A stretch of DNA of 64,000 nucleotides from Chrysogorgia sp. JL179-B06 (Eukaryota; Cnidaria; Anthozoa; Scleralcyonacea; Chrysogorgiidae). The notes beneath the pieces are model-generated. The model had not been told where the DNA came from, did not search any database, and was given only the letters and a program-made list of their open reading frames with translations. The stretch is taken from assembly GCA_035772405.1 (NCBI GenBank), contig JAYKKM010000122.1:969501-1033500 (forward strand), in the 5' to 3' direction. The position numbers were made by a program, and so were the translations under genes. Positions 44,932 to 56,826 of the stretch are shown here, in pieces. Positions within the stretch are counted from its first letter, which is position 1. Each line of letters starts with the position of its first letter.

Positions 44932-45629
44932 ATAGTCTTTCGGATGTTTAGAAAAAAATAAACATTTCACACTGTTTGATTTCCGAACGTATCTACACTT
45001 CCGGAACAACCCTTTTATTTTTATAAAATCAAACCTCTATTCTATTCTACACACAGCTATTTTTTTTTTTAATTTTTATAAATTTAAAATATGAATAATT
45101 TATTAGCTAATAACTTCCGGTACCTAACCCTATTTACCTCATTCTACTGCTGCTCGTCGGTGAGTACACATCTCTTTCGCACGCTCGTTCTCTCTCTAAA
45201 AAAAATTTGTTTATAAAATGCTTTCAAACATATCCATTTTATTTTTATAAATCATTCTCCCATAAACTACTATTTTTTTTTATAAATGATTCTCCCCATA
45301 AACCTTTTTTTTTTTTTCACCTAAAATAATTGACAGCTTTTTTTAAATTATTTTTTATAAAATATTTTCACAAAACCTATGTTCACATCAATAAATTTCT
45401 AATAATATCCTTAATAATATTTTGCCTTATTTTTATTTTTATTCAATCACTAAAAAATCACTCTTACTCACGCGAAAAGAGATTGTGTTGCACACTCACC
45501 ACTGACGAAAATATCAAAACACAAAAAAGGGGACTGTACTGGGTATTAATCTTTCATGGAAACATATGACATCAACTCAGATATCTTCAACTGAAATATA
45601 TTTCCAGGGGGTGCTCATTAGCGTCAACC
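44932..45629. repeat. 0.7-kb direct repeat, copy B
   Basis: Direct copy of 34663-35380. It ends within the hairpin loop seen in copy A, followed by different DNA (CCCGTTTTCCTGTC). Confidence 0.9.
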
Positions 45630-45690
45630 CCCCCGTTTTCCTGTCAGGAAATAAACATTTAAAAATGCAGGCGACTTTAGAAAAACCGTG

Positions 45691-45861
45691 TTGGTAGATT
45701 ATTTTCTTTCGAAATCTTTAACCAATCTTCAGTTCGTTGCTGGTCGTAGCTTCAAATTAAAACAGGAACAAAAAGTTGCTACGAGGGAGCTACCAACGGG
45801 ATTTGGCAAGAGTTTGATTATGGATTTGGTACATTTACCAGACGTTCGTGCGAGCGCGTGA
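45691..45861 (+). pseudogene. RecQ-type helicase fragment
   Basis: 57 codons that include RSFKLKQEQKVATRELPTGF then GKSLIMDLV: a conserved Q-motif-like stretch and a Walker A (PTGFGKS) typical of RecQ-like helicases. The frame ends at TGA 45859 soon after. There is no downstream motif Ia or DEVH in reach, so this is a captured exon or gene relic. Confidence 0.6.
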
Positions 45862-46095
45862 TTATCAGTCGGCAGGGGAAGCAGCTGTAGTGAACATCAT
45901 TCATTTACATTTTGTTAATTTAGTCAAATTTATGCGAACCAATACCTTAACAGGTTTACGGACACACCTATACTATATCAGTTGTCAAGTAGAGCGCGCT
46001 CCACCAGGCTAAGTCGAATGTTGTAACATGTACCTTATTATGTCTATGTGTTTTCTTGTTGATATTTATCGATTAAAATAAAGAAGTTTATTGAA
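45862..46095 (+). repeat. 5' LTR region of the second BEL element (BEL-2)
   Basis: Sequence up to the primer-binding site with AATAAAG at about 46077. The LTR start cannot be fixed because no partner LTR was found; TGTAACATGTACC (46020) or TGTAGTGAAC (about 45886) are options. Confidence 0.4.
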
Positions 46096-46113
46096 TGGCG
46101 CCCAACGTGGGGC
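46096..46113 (+). other. BEL-2 primer-binding site
   Basis: TGGCGCCCAACGTGGGGC, identical to the BEL-1 site on the other strand at 26883-26900. Confidence 0.85.
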
Positions 46114-46160
46114 CGGTTTGTTGATAACTATGTTTGATACAACCGCCCATTCGAATCATC

Positions 46161-47128
46161 ATGTCGAAGGAAACCAAGGAGAAAGTTGATCGATTTCGCG
46201 CCAAACGAGGAGGCCATCGTGGCGTGTGTACGAAGCTGGTAAAAGAAGCGCTCGAGCTTGTTAGTTAATCCGATTTGAACAGCGAAATAGTTGAACGATG
46301 TGAAGTCATTGCAAATCAACTTGACGAAAAAACGAAGTTACTGAACGAAATCAACGAGGAAATCCTAGGAATATGCGACGTAAGCGAAATCGAGAACGAA
46401 ATCGAAGAATCGGCTGTATAGACAAGTTTAAGAAAAACAACACGAGCCAAGGAACCGCAGTAAATACTAATACTGTCAACCCAGCGTCAACCCCGATAAC
46501 CAACACGAGTCAAACACAAGTTAGTGGAGAGAATACGAGCGACATCCCCAATTTAACGAACACGAACTCAGAAACGAGTGCGGCGCGCAACAATGTAAAC
46601 ACGACTACAACGACCACAACAGCGTCTAGTTTTCCAAAACTACCAAAGCTTGAACTTCCGAAATTTCGAGGACAAGTAACCGAATGGAATTCCTTCTGGG
46701 ATTCGTATAACTCCGCAATACACAGCAACGCAGGCATATCGAAGGTAAATAAGTTTAATTATCTTCATTCATTGCTTGACGGAAGTGCTGCGCGTTCGAT
46801 AAAAGGCCTCACACTGACAAGCGCGAATTACGACGCTGCAATAGAGATTTTGCAAGAACGATTCGGAAGACCTCAACAATCAATAGCCGCGCATATGGAT
46901 GATATTTTAAAGATCCAAGCTTGTACAGGGGATCGAACAGGACCGTTGAGATACGTTTATGATAAAATAAATGTGAATGTGCGTGGGTTAGGGTCATTTG
47001 TGACCAAAAGCGAAAAAAGCGATGATTTCAAGATAAGATGCATTTATTGCCAAGAGTTACATTATTCAGCTTCGTGTACGAAAGTATCGGATAGCGAGGA
47101 GCGAAATAAGATTTTGCGAGAATCGTTT
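46161..47128 (+). pseudogene. gag: BEL-2 gag, broken
   Basis: Begins MSKETKEKVDRFRAKRGGHR and hits a stop at about 46266. A second long frame resumes at 46373 with a T/N-rich linker and the DUF1759-type core (LPKLELPKFRGQVTEWNSFW, FNYLHSLLDGSAARSIKGLT, RFGRPQQSIAAHMDDIL), followed by a deletion of about 90 residues and IRCIYCQELHYSASC. It is cut at about 47128 by the CR1/L2-like element and continues at about 52105. Confidence 0.88.
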
Positions 47129-47136
47129 AAAACATT

Positions 47137-48741
47137 ATTCATGATGAGCAGTCGTGTGCCAAGTGCCTCCTCTGAAAAATTGAACTATCGTGCTAGTCCT
47201 GTATTTTTAACCTTTTTTAACAATAATGTCTGCAAAGAACTTGTTAACATGGTCTATGATGGCAAACGGCTGCAATGGACTCACGATTTTGCCTCTTTGA
47301 AGAAAGTTATAAACGAATCAATCGGCCTTCAAGGGAAATGGTCTTCTCCTGGAGGGAGCTCAAAGAGGTTTACAGGTTTAAACGTCGAGTTGAGTTTAAC
47401 ATGGTACCAAGGGAAGAAAAATACTTTGCTGTTTCAAGGAAAGGACGGCATCTATGTACGGGATAGATGCATAGTCATCTGTCAGACAAGAGATAGTTTG
47501 CCGTGTACGAAGCCATCCGTTCGACTTGATGAGCCGCCCAGTACACCGGATTACTTAATAGCGAAGATACAGAGGACATTACCGAAGTCTCAGTCGCATC
47601 AACGCCGAAGTTGCCTTTCAGCGAGGTCCTAGCAGATCATGGAGCCAGGGTTACTTCAGATCCCGCAAACAATTTTTCGTCTCTGTTGACTGATTGTCAC
47701 TGCCCTTGTGGTATTTTAACTGCTGACCTTGAAGGAGTTAAACTTGACATTGTCATCTTGCAGAATAAAATCGATACAATAACAAGCGCCGAGGTTGTGA
47801 ACTCTGAAGAAGATAACGGCGAAATAACCCGGCTCATATGTGAACTCTCCAACGAGAAAGAGAAAAATAAAAAAATGAAATCTGACCTTTGCTTAGTTGT
47901 AAGAGAGAGGAACTCCGAAGTCGATGAGCTAAATCAGACTATCAATTCCCTGGAGAATAAAATCATTAAGATTGAAGAAACAAACGATTCTCTCAGGCTT
48001 GCAATTACTCTAATCACACAAGACAACACGGCAAATAAAAACGAAGGAGAACAATGCAGTTCGAACGAAAATCCTTGGGTAAAAGCTTGTCTGTCGTCTA
48101 GAAAAGTCTGCCGGGAATTACCCAAAAGTAAAATAACAAACAATACTTCGAATCAAAACCAGAGATGCACTAATAGATTTTCCGTTCTAAAAGATCTGCA
48201 TAACGTCAATATTAATAATGTTAATACGTGCGATGGTACCAATAATGAATGCGCGGTTAACCAAGTAACGGCAGTTGGCACTGGCAAAGTGCACTCAACC
48301 AAGAATTTAAAAGAAAACCCACCTAACCAATCGAAGGAAATTCAACAGAAGGAACTTCGAGCCCGGAAAGAATTTCAAGCACAGAAGAAACTTCGAGCAC
48401 AGAAAGAACTCGCAACGAGGAACGATTTACAAATGGTGCAATCAATTGAAAGCACTCCTGTTTCTCCGACAAGGCGACTAACTAGCGGTGCGAGTCAAGG
48501 GACTACTGGCGTTAACATAAGAAAGTGCGAAAATCATACTAATCAGATTCAATGTTCGCTTGTCCATGACCAAAAACAATCACCAGAACAGTGCGCTAAC
48601 AGAGAAGTCAAAATCAGTCATAATCCCAAAAGAAAAGTCGGCACAATAGTGAGAATTGGTGATTCAATTTTAAATAATTGGAACACCGCAAAGTTGCCCA
48701 AAGGAAGAAGTCTTCTTCATTGTCTCAAGTCCTCAATATAA
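47137..48741 (+). pseudogene. Non-LTR ORF1, two frames
   Basis: The first part (to 47632) contains GLQGKWSSPGGSSKRFTGL and TWYQGKKNTLLFQGKDG, a pattern I associate with ORF1 of invertebrate CR1-type elements. The second part (from 47611) has a coiled coil at about residues 35-120 (EITRLICELSNEKEKNKKMK), a charged region with repeated QKELRARKEFQAQKKLRAQK, and ends soon after GTIVRIGDSILNNW, possibly the start of an esterase-like module. A frameshift around 47600 separates the parts. Confidence 0.65.
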
Positions 48742-48996
48742 TTCCCTTATGACGTACGTCGGCTACGGGTGATCCTATATTGACTGTGCTCGGTCGCAGC
48801 CTGATTTATCCAGTGACGATCGAATTTCTTGTAACATCCCAATTAGAATCTGCACCAACTACCAGTGGCCAGTAAAAAAGTCACAACTTATTTCAAATAA
48901 ATACAACCCTGAGAATCTCATTCAAATCAATACACATGAAACGAATGTTCTTGAATCTCCAGGTTCATCAAAAGAAAGCGGGAAAACTAACTCTGG

Positions 48997-49699
48997 TCTG
49001 AAAATAGCACACTTAAACATTCGTTCACTAAGAAATACAGCTCACCTTCTCCAGCTGAGGGATCTTGCCAGTTCAAATAATATCGATGTACTTACAATTT
49101 CCGAAACATGGTTGAACTCAACGGTCTCTAATTCTGAAATTAGTATCGACGGTTATAAGTTGTATAGGCTCGATCGTCTTTACAAGAAAGGAGGCGGCGT
49201 TTGCGCATACATTCGGAAAGAAATAAAAGTTACGTCATTAAAAGAACTTTCACAGACTTCCGAAACTCATTTCCAACAGCTTTGGATAAATCTCCAAATT
49301 AACAAATCCAAATCCCTCTTGTTATGTGTCTCTTATCGTCCTCCTGATTGCCCATTAGCTTGTTTTGAGAACAGTTTCAAACCTAATTATATGCAAGCTC
49401 TTTTATTTGGCAAACCGATCGTCATACTCGGTGACCTGAACTGCAATGTGCTGAAGGAAAATCGTGAGCAGAAAGCTCTAGCCGATGTTTCTACTGAACT
49501 TAACCTTACACAAGTTATTACCATTCCAACGAGGATCACTAACACCAGTCAATCACTTATTGACGTTATTCTCACTTCGTCTCCGTCACTCGTACGTGAT
49601 AGTGGTGTTCTTAGTACTCCAATCAGTGATCATCTACCTATTTACGTCATACTGAAATTGAAACGACCTAAGAAACGACCATATTACATTACCGTATGA
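48997..49699 (+). pseudogene. Non-LTR endonuclease domain
   Basis: An APE-type endonuclease: LKIAHLNIRSL at the start, ISETWL, GGGVCAYIRK, YRPP, ILGDLNCN and SDHLPI follow the expected order of catalytic motifs (N, E, D.N, SDH). The frame is open from 48997 to the stop at 49699; the ORF2 parts before and after lie in other phases. Confidence 0.85.
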
Positions 49700-50102
49700 A
49701 GTTACAAACACTATGACCCCTCGTCATTTATCTCTGACCTTGCTACTAATTCTGATCGTCTCCTATATCCATTTTCTCAGGAAAAGATGTGAACTCCAAA
49801 TTAGCAACCTTCTTCAATGATACTCTTCACTCCACTCTTGATATCCACGCGCCAGTAAAAAACATGAAAGTTCGCAGCCGACCCTGTCCACACGTCACAT
49901 CTGAAATAAAGGACCTCATGAGAAATAGAGATAGACTCCATAACCGTTTTCTACAGACCCGCGATATCAATGATTGGAATTGCTACAAATAGTTTCGTAA
50001 TACTATCAAAATTACGCTTAAAAATGCCGCCAAAAAACATGTATTTGACGAAGTTCAGAAACATAAGAACAACCCAGGTTCTCTTTGGAAGACAATTGAT
50101 CA

Positions 50103-51767
50103 ATGTATTCCAGCCAAAGAAAAGGAATCACAAATATATACAGTAAAGACTTAAAGTTGGTTGTAGAGGATTTCAATCAATTTTTTACTTCTGTAGGAAG
50201 GAACACGGCCGTAGCAGCAACACGTTTAGCTAAGGATAATAACATCGAGCTATTTAGTCCTCTTTCTACTACTATTCAACACCCGGCAGACGAATTGTTT
50301 AACTTCAAGCCAGTTACCTGTACCGAGGTTCAACGTATTATATTTTCCATGCCCTCAAACAAGTCTCCAGGTCCAGACAAGATAAGTCCACGCATTATTA
50401 AAGATTGTCTCCCTGTTATACTGGGCCCCTTAACGGACATAATAAATTGTTCTCTCGCTTCATCCATATTTCCTGATACGTGGAAACTGGCTGATGTCAT
50501 ACCATTACTAAAAGAAGGCGATCATGAGCTAGCATCCAATAACCGCCCTCTCTCACTTCTTGTCGTCGCTTCAAAGGTCTGTGAAAGAGTTGCGCTTAAC
50601 CAATTCAGCACCTACCTATCTAACAACAACCGTTTATCCTCTCATCAGAGTGGTAACAGAAAATTTCATTCCACTGAGACCATTAACATAATGGTAAGTG
50701 ACTGCGTACTTGAAGCAATGGATAAGAAGATGCTGACTGCGATTATCCTATTAGATCTGTCCAAAGCCTTCGATAGCGTCAGTCATCAAATTATGTTACA
50801 TAAATTAAGCTGCACTGGAGCTTCTACTCGAGCAGTGAAATGGTTCGACAGTTATCTTTCTGGTAGATCTCAATCCGTGCGCATTGGATCAACAGTGTCT
50901 TCTTCACTTCCCGTTACCCATGGGGTACCACAAGGTGCAATTTTATCACCTCTACTATTTTGTATTTACATGAACGACCTACCATCAATTACTCAATCAT
51001 GCGCCCTTGATTCGTATGTAGACGACTCTAAAGTTTTTCTGTCGTTTCCTATCAAAGACTTGGATCAAGCAACTCACAACTTGGAAATGGACCTCAACAG
51101 GGTTGCTAAGTGGTGTTCTGGAAACCAATCGCTCATTAACCCGGGAAAAACGAAATTTCTCCTTATTGGTACAAGCCAACAGATCCGAACACTTCCAACC
51201 GACATGTCTTTGAATTTTCTAGGAAAATCTATCAAACCTGTTTCTTCGGCTAAAGATCTTGGCGTAATTTTTGACTCCCAATTGACGTATGATTGTCACA
51301 TTACCCATCTAGTTTCGTCGTGTATGTCTAAACTCTGTCAAATAAACCGAGTCAAAGACAGTTTCGACAGTGATACTTTATCATTGGTTATTACAGCTCT
51401 TGTTATAAACAAGCTTCTATATTGCTCCACTGTCTGATCTAATACCTCCTCCACGAACTTGAAAAAACTCCAGTCTGTTCAGAACTTTGTCTGTAGAATT
51501 ATCACAAAAACAAGAAAGTTTGACCACATAACGCCAGCGTTGCGACAGCTTAACTGGTTGCCTATCGAACAATTATTGTTGTTCAGAGATACCATAATGG
51601 CTTATAAGTGTGTTAATAACCTTGCACCTAGTTATTTAAGTAAATCGTTTTGCAAACGGACTGAACTACACGATCACCCAATGCGCGACAAGGATCTCCT
51701 TAACATTACACTGTATAAAACTGCTTCAGGTCAGAGAACCTTTAGATATAGGGCTACAAAAATTTGA
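50103..51767 (+). pseudogene. Non-LTR reverse transcriptase
   Basis: 444 codons followed after a stop at 51435 by a further 100 in another phase. RT motifs in order: NKSPGPDKISPRIIK, DVIPLLKEGD, RPLSLLVVASKV, LDLSKAFDSVSH, HGVPQGAILSPLLFCIYMND and YVDDSKVFLSF, the usual YADD here being YVDD. Thumb region LGVIFDSQL. The downstream piece has LQSVQNFVCRIITKTRKFDH and LNWLPIEQ, typical of CR1/Rex-type C-termini. The few breaks suggest moderate age. Confidence 0.9.
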
Positions 51768-52104
51768 ACGATTTGGAAACTAATTTTAAACATATCGTTA
51801 CGTTATATGATTTTAAGAAAAAACTTAAATCACATATGCTTAATTTACATTATTCGATTTAGTAATTTGTTATTCTATTATAATTGTTGTAAATTGATTC
51901 TTAAACGGCCTTTGATCATTCCATAATCCTAAAATTAATAATATGTATAATGTAACTTTTAATCAAAATTTTAAATTTGTAATTTTAATACTGTAAGCTT
52001 ATTCTTACATTTTTAACTCATTGTAATTCACTGCTGAAAAGCCTGTAAAGGAGCATTTGAATAAAGTATGTATGTATGTATTGTATTTAAGTATGTACAA
52101 AGGG

Positions 52105-53612
52105 TGCTGAAATTGTGGTCAACGTCACCACCAGTCAATTTGTCCGAAGGGCAATCGCTCGAAGCCTGATCCTCCGAAAGAGAATTCAACTCCTAAACAG
52201 CAAACCGTAGCCAGTGACAATAATACAACGGGGAATACGACTTTAACAACTACGACGAGCACGACGCAGAAAGGAAAAACAGTTTTACTTCAAACTGCAC
52301 GATGTATTGCGACGAACAGTGACACATCGAAGTCGACTAGCGTTCGTGTTTTATTCGATAACGGAAGTCAAAGAACGTACATCACAGCCTGAAATCGCGC
52401 CTGAATCTCAAACCCGAAAGGAGGGAAATTCGAAAATCTCCGTTTAAACACGTTTGGCAACGACCACGTTCGAAAGGAAAACTGTGATGTAGTGAAACTA
52501 ATTGGAAATATCAGCTTTAAGTTTCCCGGTAATCTGTTCGTCATTGCCTCTCAAAGTCGAAGTTAACAATTGTACCCTCACATCGAAGGACTGACGTTGG
52601 CAGATGAATATGAAGGTCTGGATCTTGATACAATTGACATCCTCATAGGATCAAATTGTTATTGGGACATCGTCACAGGCGAAACAGTCAAAGGAGATTT
52701 TGGACCAACAGCAGTCAGCAACAAACTCGGATGGCTTCTGTCTGGCCCATTAGAAGACGTCAGGACAACAACCGTTGACACCGCAAGAAGATATGAATCA
52801 AGAACAAGCGAGTGATAATTATAAAGCGAAGCCTCCGGTACATTACTTGCCTCATCACGCAGTTGTCCGTAAAGATAAGGATACTACGAAACTTCGCGTT
52901 GTTTACGATGGATCTGCTAAGTCCGTGAAGCATGTTCGCTGAACGATTTCTTGGAAACAGGCCCAAATTTCATACCCCATTTATTCGATGTGCTCATAAA
53001 GTTCAGGTGGAATTTAGTTGCAGTGTCAGCTGACATTGAGAAAGATTTCCTTATGGTAGGAATCAACCCGACCGACCGTGATGTGCTACGTTTCCTTTGG
53101 TTAGAAGAGCCAGAAAAGTTGAATTCAAAGATCAAACACCTACGATTTTGTCGCCTTGTATTTGGTTTACGCCCATCGCCAGCGATTCTTGGAGCAACTA
53201 TCTACCATCACTTAAATTCGTACAAAGATCGATACCCAGAACTTGTTGAACTGATTAAGAAGTCCTTGTATGTAGACGACTTCCTCTTTGGAGCTACCAG
53301 CGACAGCGAAGCCCTCGATATCTACCGAAAGTCGAAGGAAGTAATGAACGAAGGAGGGTTCAATCTAAGAAAGTGGCATTCTAATTCCGCCTCCCTCATG
53401 GAAACTATCAACCAGTCAGAATGCAGCGAAGAAATATCAACCTCACCACAAAAGAAAGTTACTACTGATGATGAATCATACACCAAATCCACAATCGGAT
53501 ACAACAACTCAGCCAAAGAGAAGTCAGTCAAGGTTTTAGGAGTAAATTGGAACACTTGTTCAGATGAACTGTTCTTTAATTTCGACGAATTAGTAACCTA
53601 TGCAAGGTCCCT
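52105..53612 (+). pseudogene. pol: BEL-2 gag end, protease and RT, decayed
   Basis: Resumes with a zinc-knuckle remnant (NCGQRHHQ), a protease stretch LFDNGSQRTYIT (DNGS instead of DSGS), TIDILIGSNCYWDIVTGE at 52570-52815, and RT at 52951-53612 (GPNFIPHLFDVLIKFRW, RFCRLVFGLRPSPAILGA, LYVDDFLFGA). There are several stops and shifts. It is cut at about 53612, where a different BEL element's gag begins. Confidence 0.88.
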
Positions 53613-53938
53613 AATGCGTCAAAAGATGGCCCATGGTGTACTTATTGCAATGGTCAACACCTTTCCTCTAACTGCACAGTAGTGACCATTATTTCAGCAC
53701 GTAAACAGATTCTTCATCGTAGACGCAAGTGCTTTAGATGTCTTCGAACTGGTCATTTGGCCAGAGATTGCACCCATGGAAAGCCCTGCTACAATTGTGG
53801 TCAAAGACATTCATCTATCTAGTGATCACCATTCAAAGTCCGACAACCAATAAACCAACCAACCACTTCCACCTCAGAATGCAGTTCTTCAACAAATATG
53901 TTTGTACATAACCCAGCCAACTATGCGGGAAACGTTAA

Positions 53939-54244
53939 GGGAGGGTGAGCACGCCATTTATCCCGGTCAGCGGCAAGCAATTGTCTTCTGGACGATCTTT
54001 TTTAGTATCCGCGAGAGATGCCTATATTACGATAATATGATATACATCATAGAACTGCATGCTAACCACAAAACAACGTAGATCGTAACCCTAACCCCCC
54101 GCCCAATGGGTTTTCTAACCCTAACCCCTGCGACACAGGAAAGCTAAGTAAAAATCCAATTACTATAACCTTAAGACTAACAAAAGGATCGTCCAGAAGA
54201 CGATTGCTTGCCGCTGACCATGATAACAGGCGTCTCACCCTCCC
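53939..54244. mobile_element. 306-bp MITE with 60-bp TIRs inside BEL-3
   Basis: Begins GGGAGGGTGAG and ends CTCACCCTCCC. Inverted arms extend about 60 bases (GGTCAGCGGCAAGCAA and its complement). The interior has CCCTAACCC motifs, but these are parts of the element, not a telomere. The target duplication is not clear. Confidence 0.85.
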
Positions 54245-54454
54245 TCTCCGCCCGTGGTGTAACGTTTTCGCTACTATGCAATCAACCAAACTGGCCATGC
54301 AAGTACGATTATACCAAATAATGCTGGTTTCTCTAGCGATCAAACCACACCCGTCAGCACATTTCCACCTAATATGAACCATGCGCAAGCCAGACCTATG
54401 TCGCACCAGTTATCTGCGCAGCTATCAGCAAACAGCCAATATAATTCACTCAAC

Positions 54455-55240
54455 AAAGTTATCCTCGTTTACAGTCTCTGCTGCTTGCTAACAATACCCA
54501 AGGAGCTGATGAATTATCCATAGATATGCTAATCGGAGCAAACTTCTATTGGTCTTTGGTGGATGGTAGCATAGTTCGTGGCAATGGTTATGGTCCTATC
54601 GCCCTTTCCACATTTCAGGCGCTGTTGCAAGTGATTTAAAGAGTCATAGTGAACCTTAGTGAAACCCACGTACTCAAAGTGTCAAAATCAGTTGTTCAAG
54701 AAGACACCCTGAATCAAGAAATCAAAACATTCTGGGACCTGGCCATCATGAATAACGAGCATGCTGTGTATGAAAAGTTTTTAGAGGATGCGTCATTCGA
54801 TGGAGAAAGATACGAGGTAAAGCTACCCTAATAAGGAAGTTCACCCAATGCTATCGGGAAATTATCAACTGAGCAGAGCAAGATTGGAGTCACTATTGCG
54901 ACGTCTAAAGGCTAAACCTGAGATTCTAAGGCAGTGCGACCAAGTCATCCAAGAGCAACTGGAGAGAAATATCATCGAGCCTGTCCTGAATGAAAGTGTC
55001 ACAGAGAGGTGACATACTCCGCATAGTTTACGATGCATCAGCAAAACGGAGTGCTCCAAGTCTCGACGATTGTTTGTATTCTGGTCCATCCCTAACGCCA
55101 TTGATCTTGGATATCCTCCTGAGATTTCGTTTGAAACAGATAGCAATAACTGCTGCCATCGAGAAAGCGTTTTTGAATGTGTCCGTGACACCAGATGAAA
55201 AGGACTACAGTACCTTCGTTTCCTTTGGGTCCATAACAAA
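54455..55240 (+). pseudogene. pol: BEL-3 protease-RT region, broken
   Basis: Pieces in changing frames: LSIDMLIGANFYWSLVDGS (about 54500), EIKTFWDLAIMNNEH and DGERYEVKLP (54649-54831), LSRARLESLLRRLKAKPEIL (about 54870), and an RT start with ILRIVYDASAKRSAPSLDDC and LKQIAITAAIEKAFL (54990-55240). Stops separate them. Confidence 0.8.
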
Positions 55241-56560
55241 AAACAAACCGAATGTCGTAGTAAGAAGATTCACAAGAGTTGTGTTTGGGGTGAGCTATAA
55301 CCAATTTTTATTGAATGGAACAATACACCACCATCTGAATTATTACAAGCACATGGATCCAGAATTCGTCGAAGTGCTTCGTTCGTTTATGTCGATGACT
55401 TGGCGTCATCTCTCTCAGATGTCTCACCGGGATTCTCGCTGTATGGAAAGCTGAAGCAGAGATTCAAGGAAGATGGCTTCAACATGCGGAAGTGGATCAC
55501 CAACAACGAAGACCTTAGGGAAATGATTAGTTCCTGTGAAGAAAGGGAAGAGAAAAAAAGAGTGTTACAGAAAATGGCAAGATGACTGAACATTTTCGAA
55601 AATGGCTTTGGTGTAGAAGAAGAACTCCCAAAGGTCCTTGGAGTAACATGGAACGATGAAAGTGACAAGTAAATTTTCAGCCTCAGCAACATCACGAAGC
55701 AACCAAAAGTAGACTTGGTTACTAAACCTGAACTCAATCGCAAGAATATACGATCCACTTGGTCTACTATCACCAATCACGACTACATTGAAGATAATAT
55801 TCCAAATAGTCTGCAAGAAGAATACTGATTGGGATGTTCCCTTGGACGATGCAGCAACAAGGCTGTGGAAATCGGCAGTAATCGATATGGAAGCCCCTCA
55901 ACAATCCAAGTCGACAGATACTATTGTCCTGAAGTAAAATTGAAATTGAAGATTCTTAACTCAAGACCCGAATCACTTATGTTTATGAAGAAAGGAGTAA
56001 ACCTCTGCGTCGAGTTTGTGTATATTGGTCGAAGACTACTGAACCAATACACCCTGTCGAGTGGGAAACCACACAAGGATGCCGCTGAAGTAAAATATGA
56101 AGAAATTCGCTCATTGGTGTTACACGGCTTTGGAGACACGTCGGAGAAAGCTAAAAGCAAACTCAATTGCATGCAAGATCGTGGCATTTAAGACCAGAGT
56201 ATAGCACCTATCTCAGCTCGAAGGAGAGACAATTCCTCGACTAGAGTTGTTCTCCGGTCTCGTCCTCGCAAGATTAACATCGCATGTGGAAAAAGTAATA
56301 AGCGAAAGTATCCACATTGACAAGATCATACGCTGGCTAGACTCTGAGATAGCATGGTGGTGGATCACAAGAAGTGACAAAGAATATAAACCATTCATCC
56401 AAAATCGAGTAGCAGAAATCAGGATGCTAATGGTACCTAAGTCGTGGAGGCATGTACCTACCGACCAGAATCCTGCTGACATTTTATCGCGAGGTTGCAA
56501 GGCATCCGGGTTGAAAGAATGTATAGCAATGGCCTGACGATTCTAAATTCCGAAGACGAA
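55241..56560 (+). pseudogene. pol: BEL-3 RT-RNase H region with internal duplication
   Basis: RT end with shifts (HHHLNYYKHMDPEFVEVLR, then MTW where YVDD is expected in another phase; GFNMRKWITNNEDLREM). RNase H/connection signatures [18 protein letters not shown] and [14 protein letters not shown] at 56247-56537. Bases 55950-56085 are a copy of 57585-57716 from the integrase end, inserted out of place. Confidence 0.78.
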
Positions 56561-56826
56561 ATAACGAATTGGATCCATCGAGTGAGATGAGACAAGAAAC
56601 AACGGTTATCACCACAGCCATGGTGGGAGAAGAGAGAGAAATTCTAGAAAAATTTTAATCGACCCTAGAAGGTACAGCAGCGATTGATGCAAGCTTCTAA
56701 GAGTGACAAGCTACATTTTGCGATTCCTGAATAACATTCAAGGGAAACAAAATCAAGATCGTCCACAGTCGTTGGAACTAGTCAAAGAAGAAATCGTCCA
56801 AGCAGAATCCTTGTGAATAAAACAAG

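Larger units (their letters stand above)
47129..52080 (+). mobile_element. CR1/L2-like non-LTR retrotransposon inserted in BEL-2 gag
   Basis: About 4.95 kb between NKILRES of the BEL-2 gag and a TATGTATGTATG tail, after which the gag zinc-knuckle region resumes. ORF1, an endonuclease and a reverse transcriptase occur in order on the plus strand, each with one or more frame breaks. No target duplication could be fixed. Confidence 0.88.

Noticed and set aside
45330..45569. Hydrophobic 79-codon frame in the 0.7-kb repeat
   Set aside because: Composition reflects the A/T runs. The frame is broken in the other copy.
54070..54130. CCCTAACCC runs as interstitial telomere
   Set aside because: They lie inside a MITE with clear TIRs and are only a few imperfect units.
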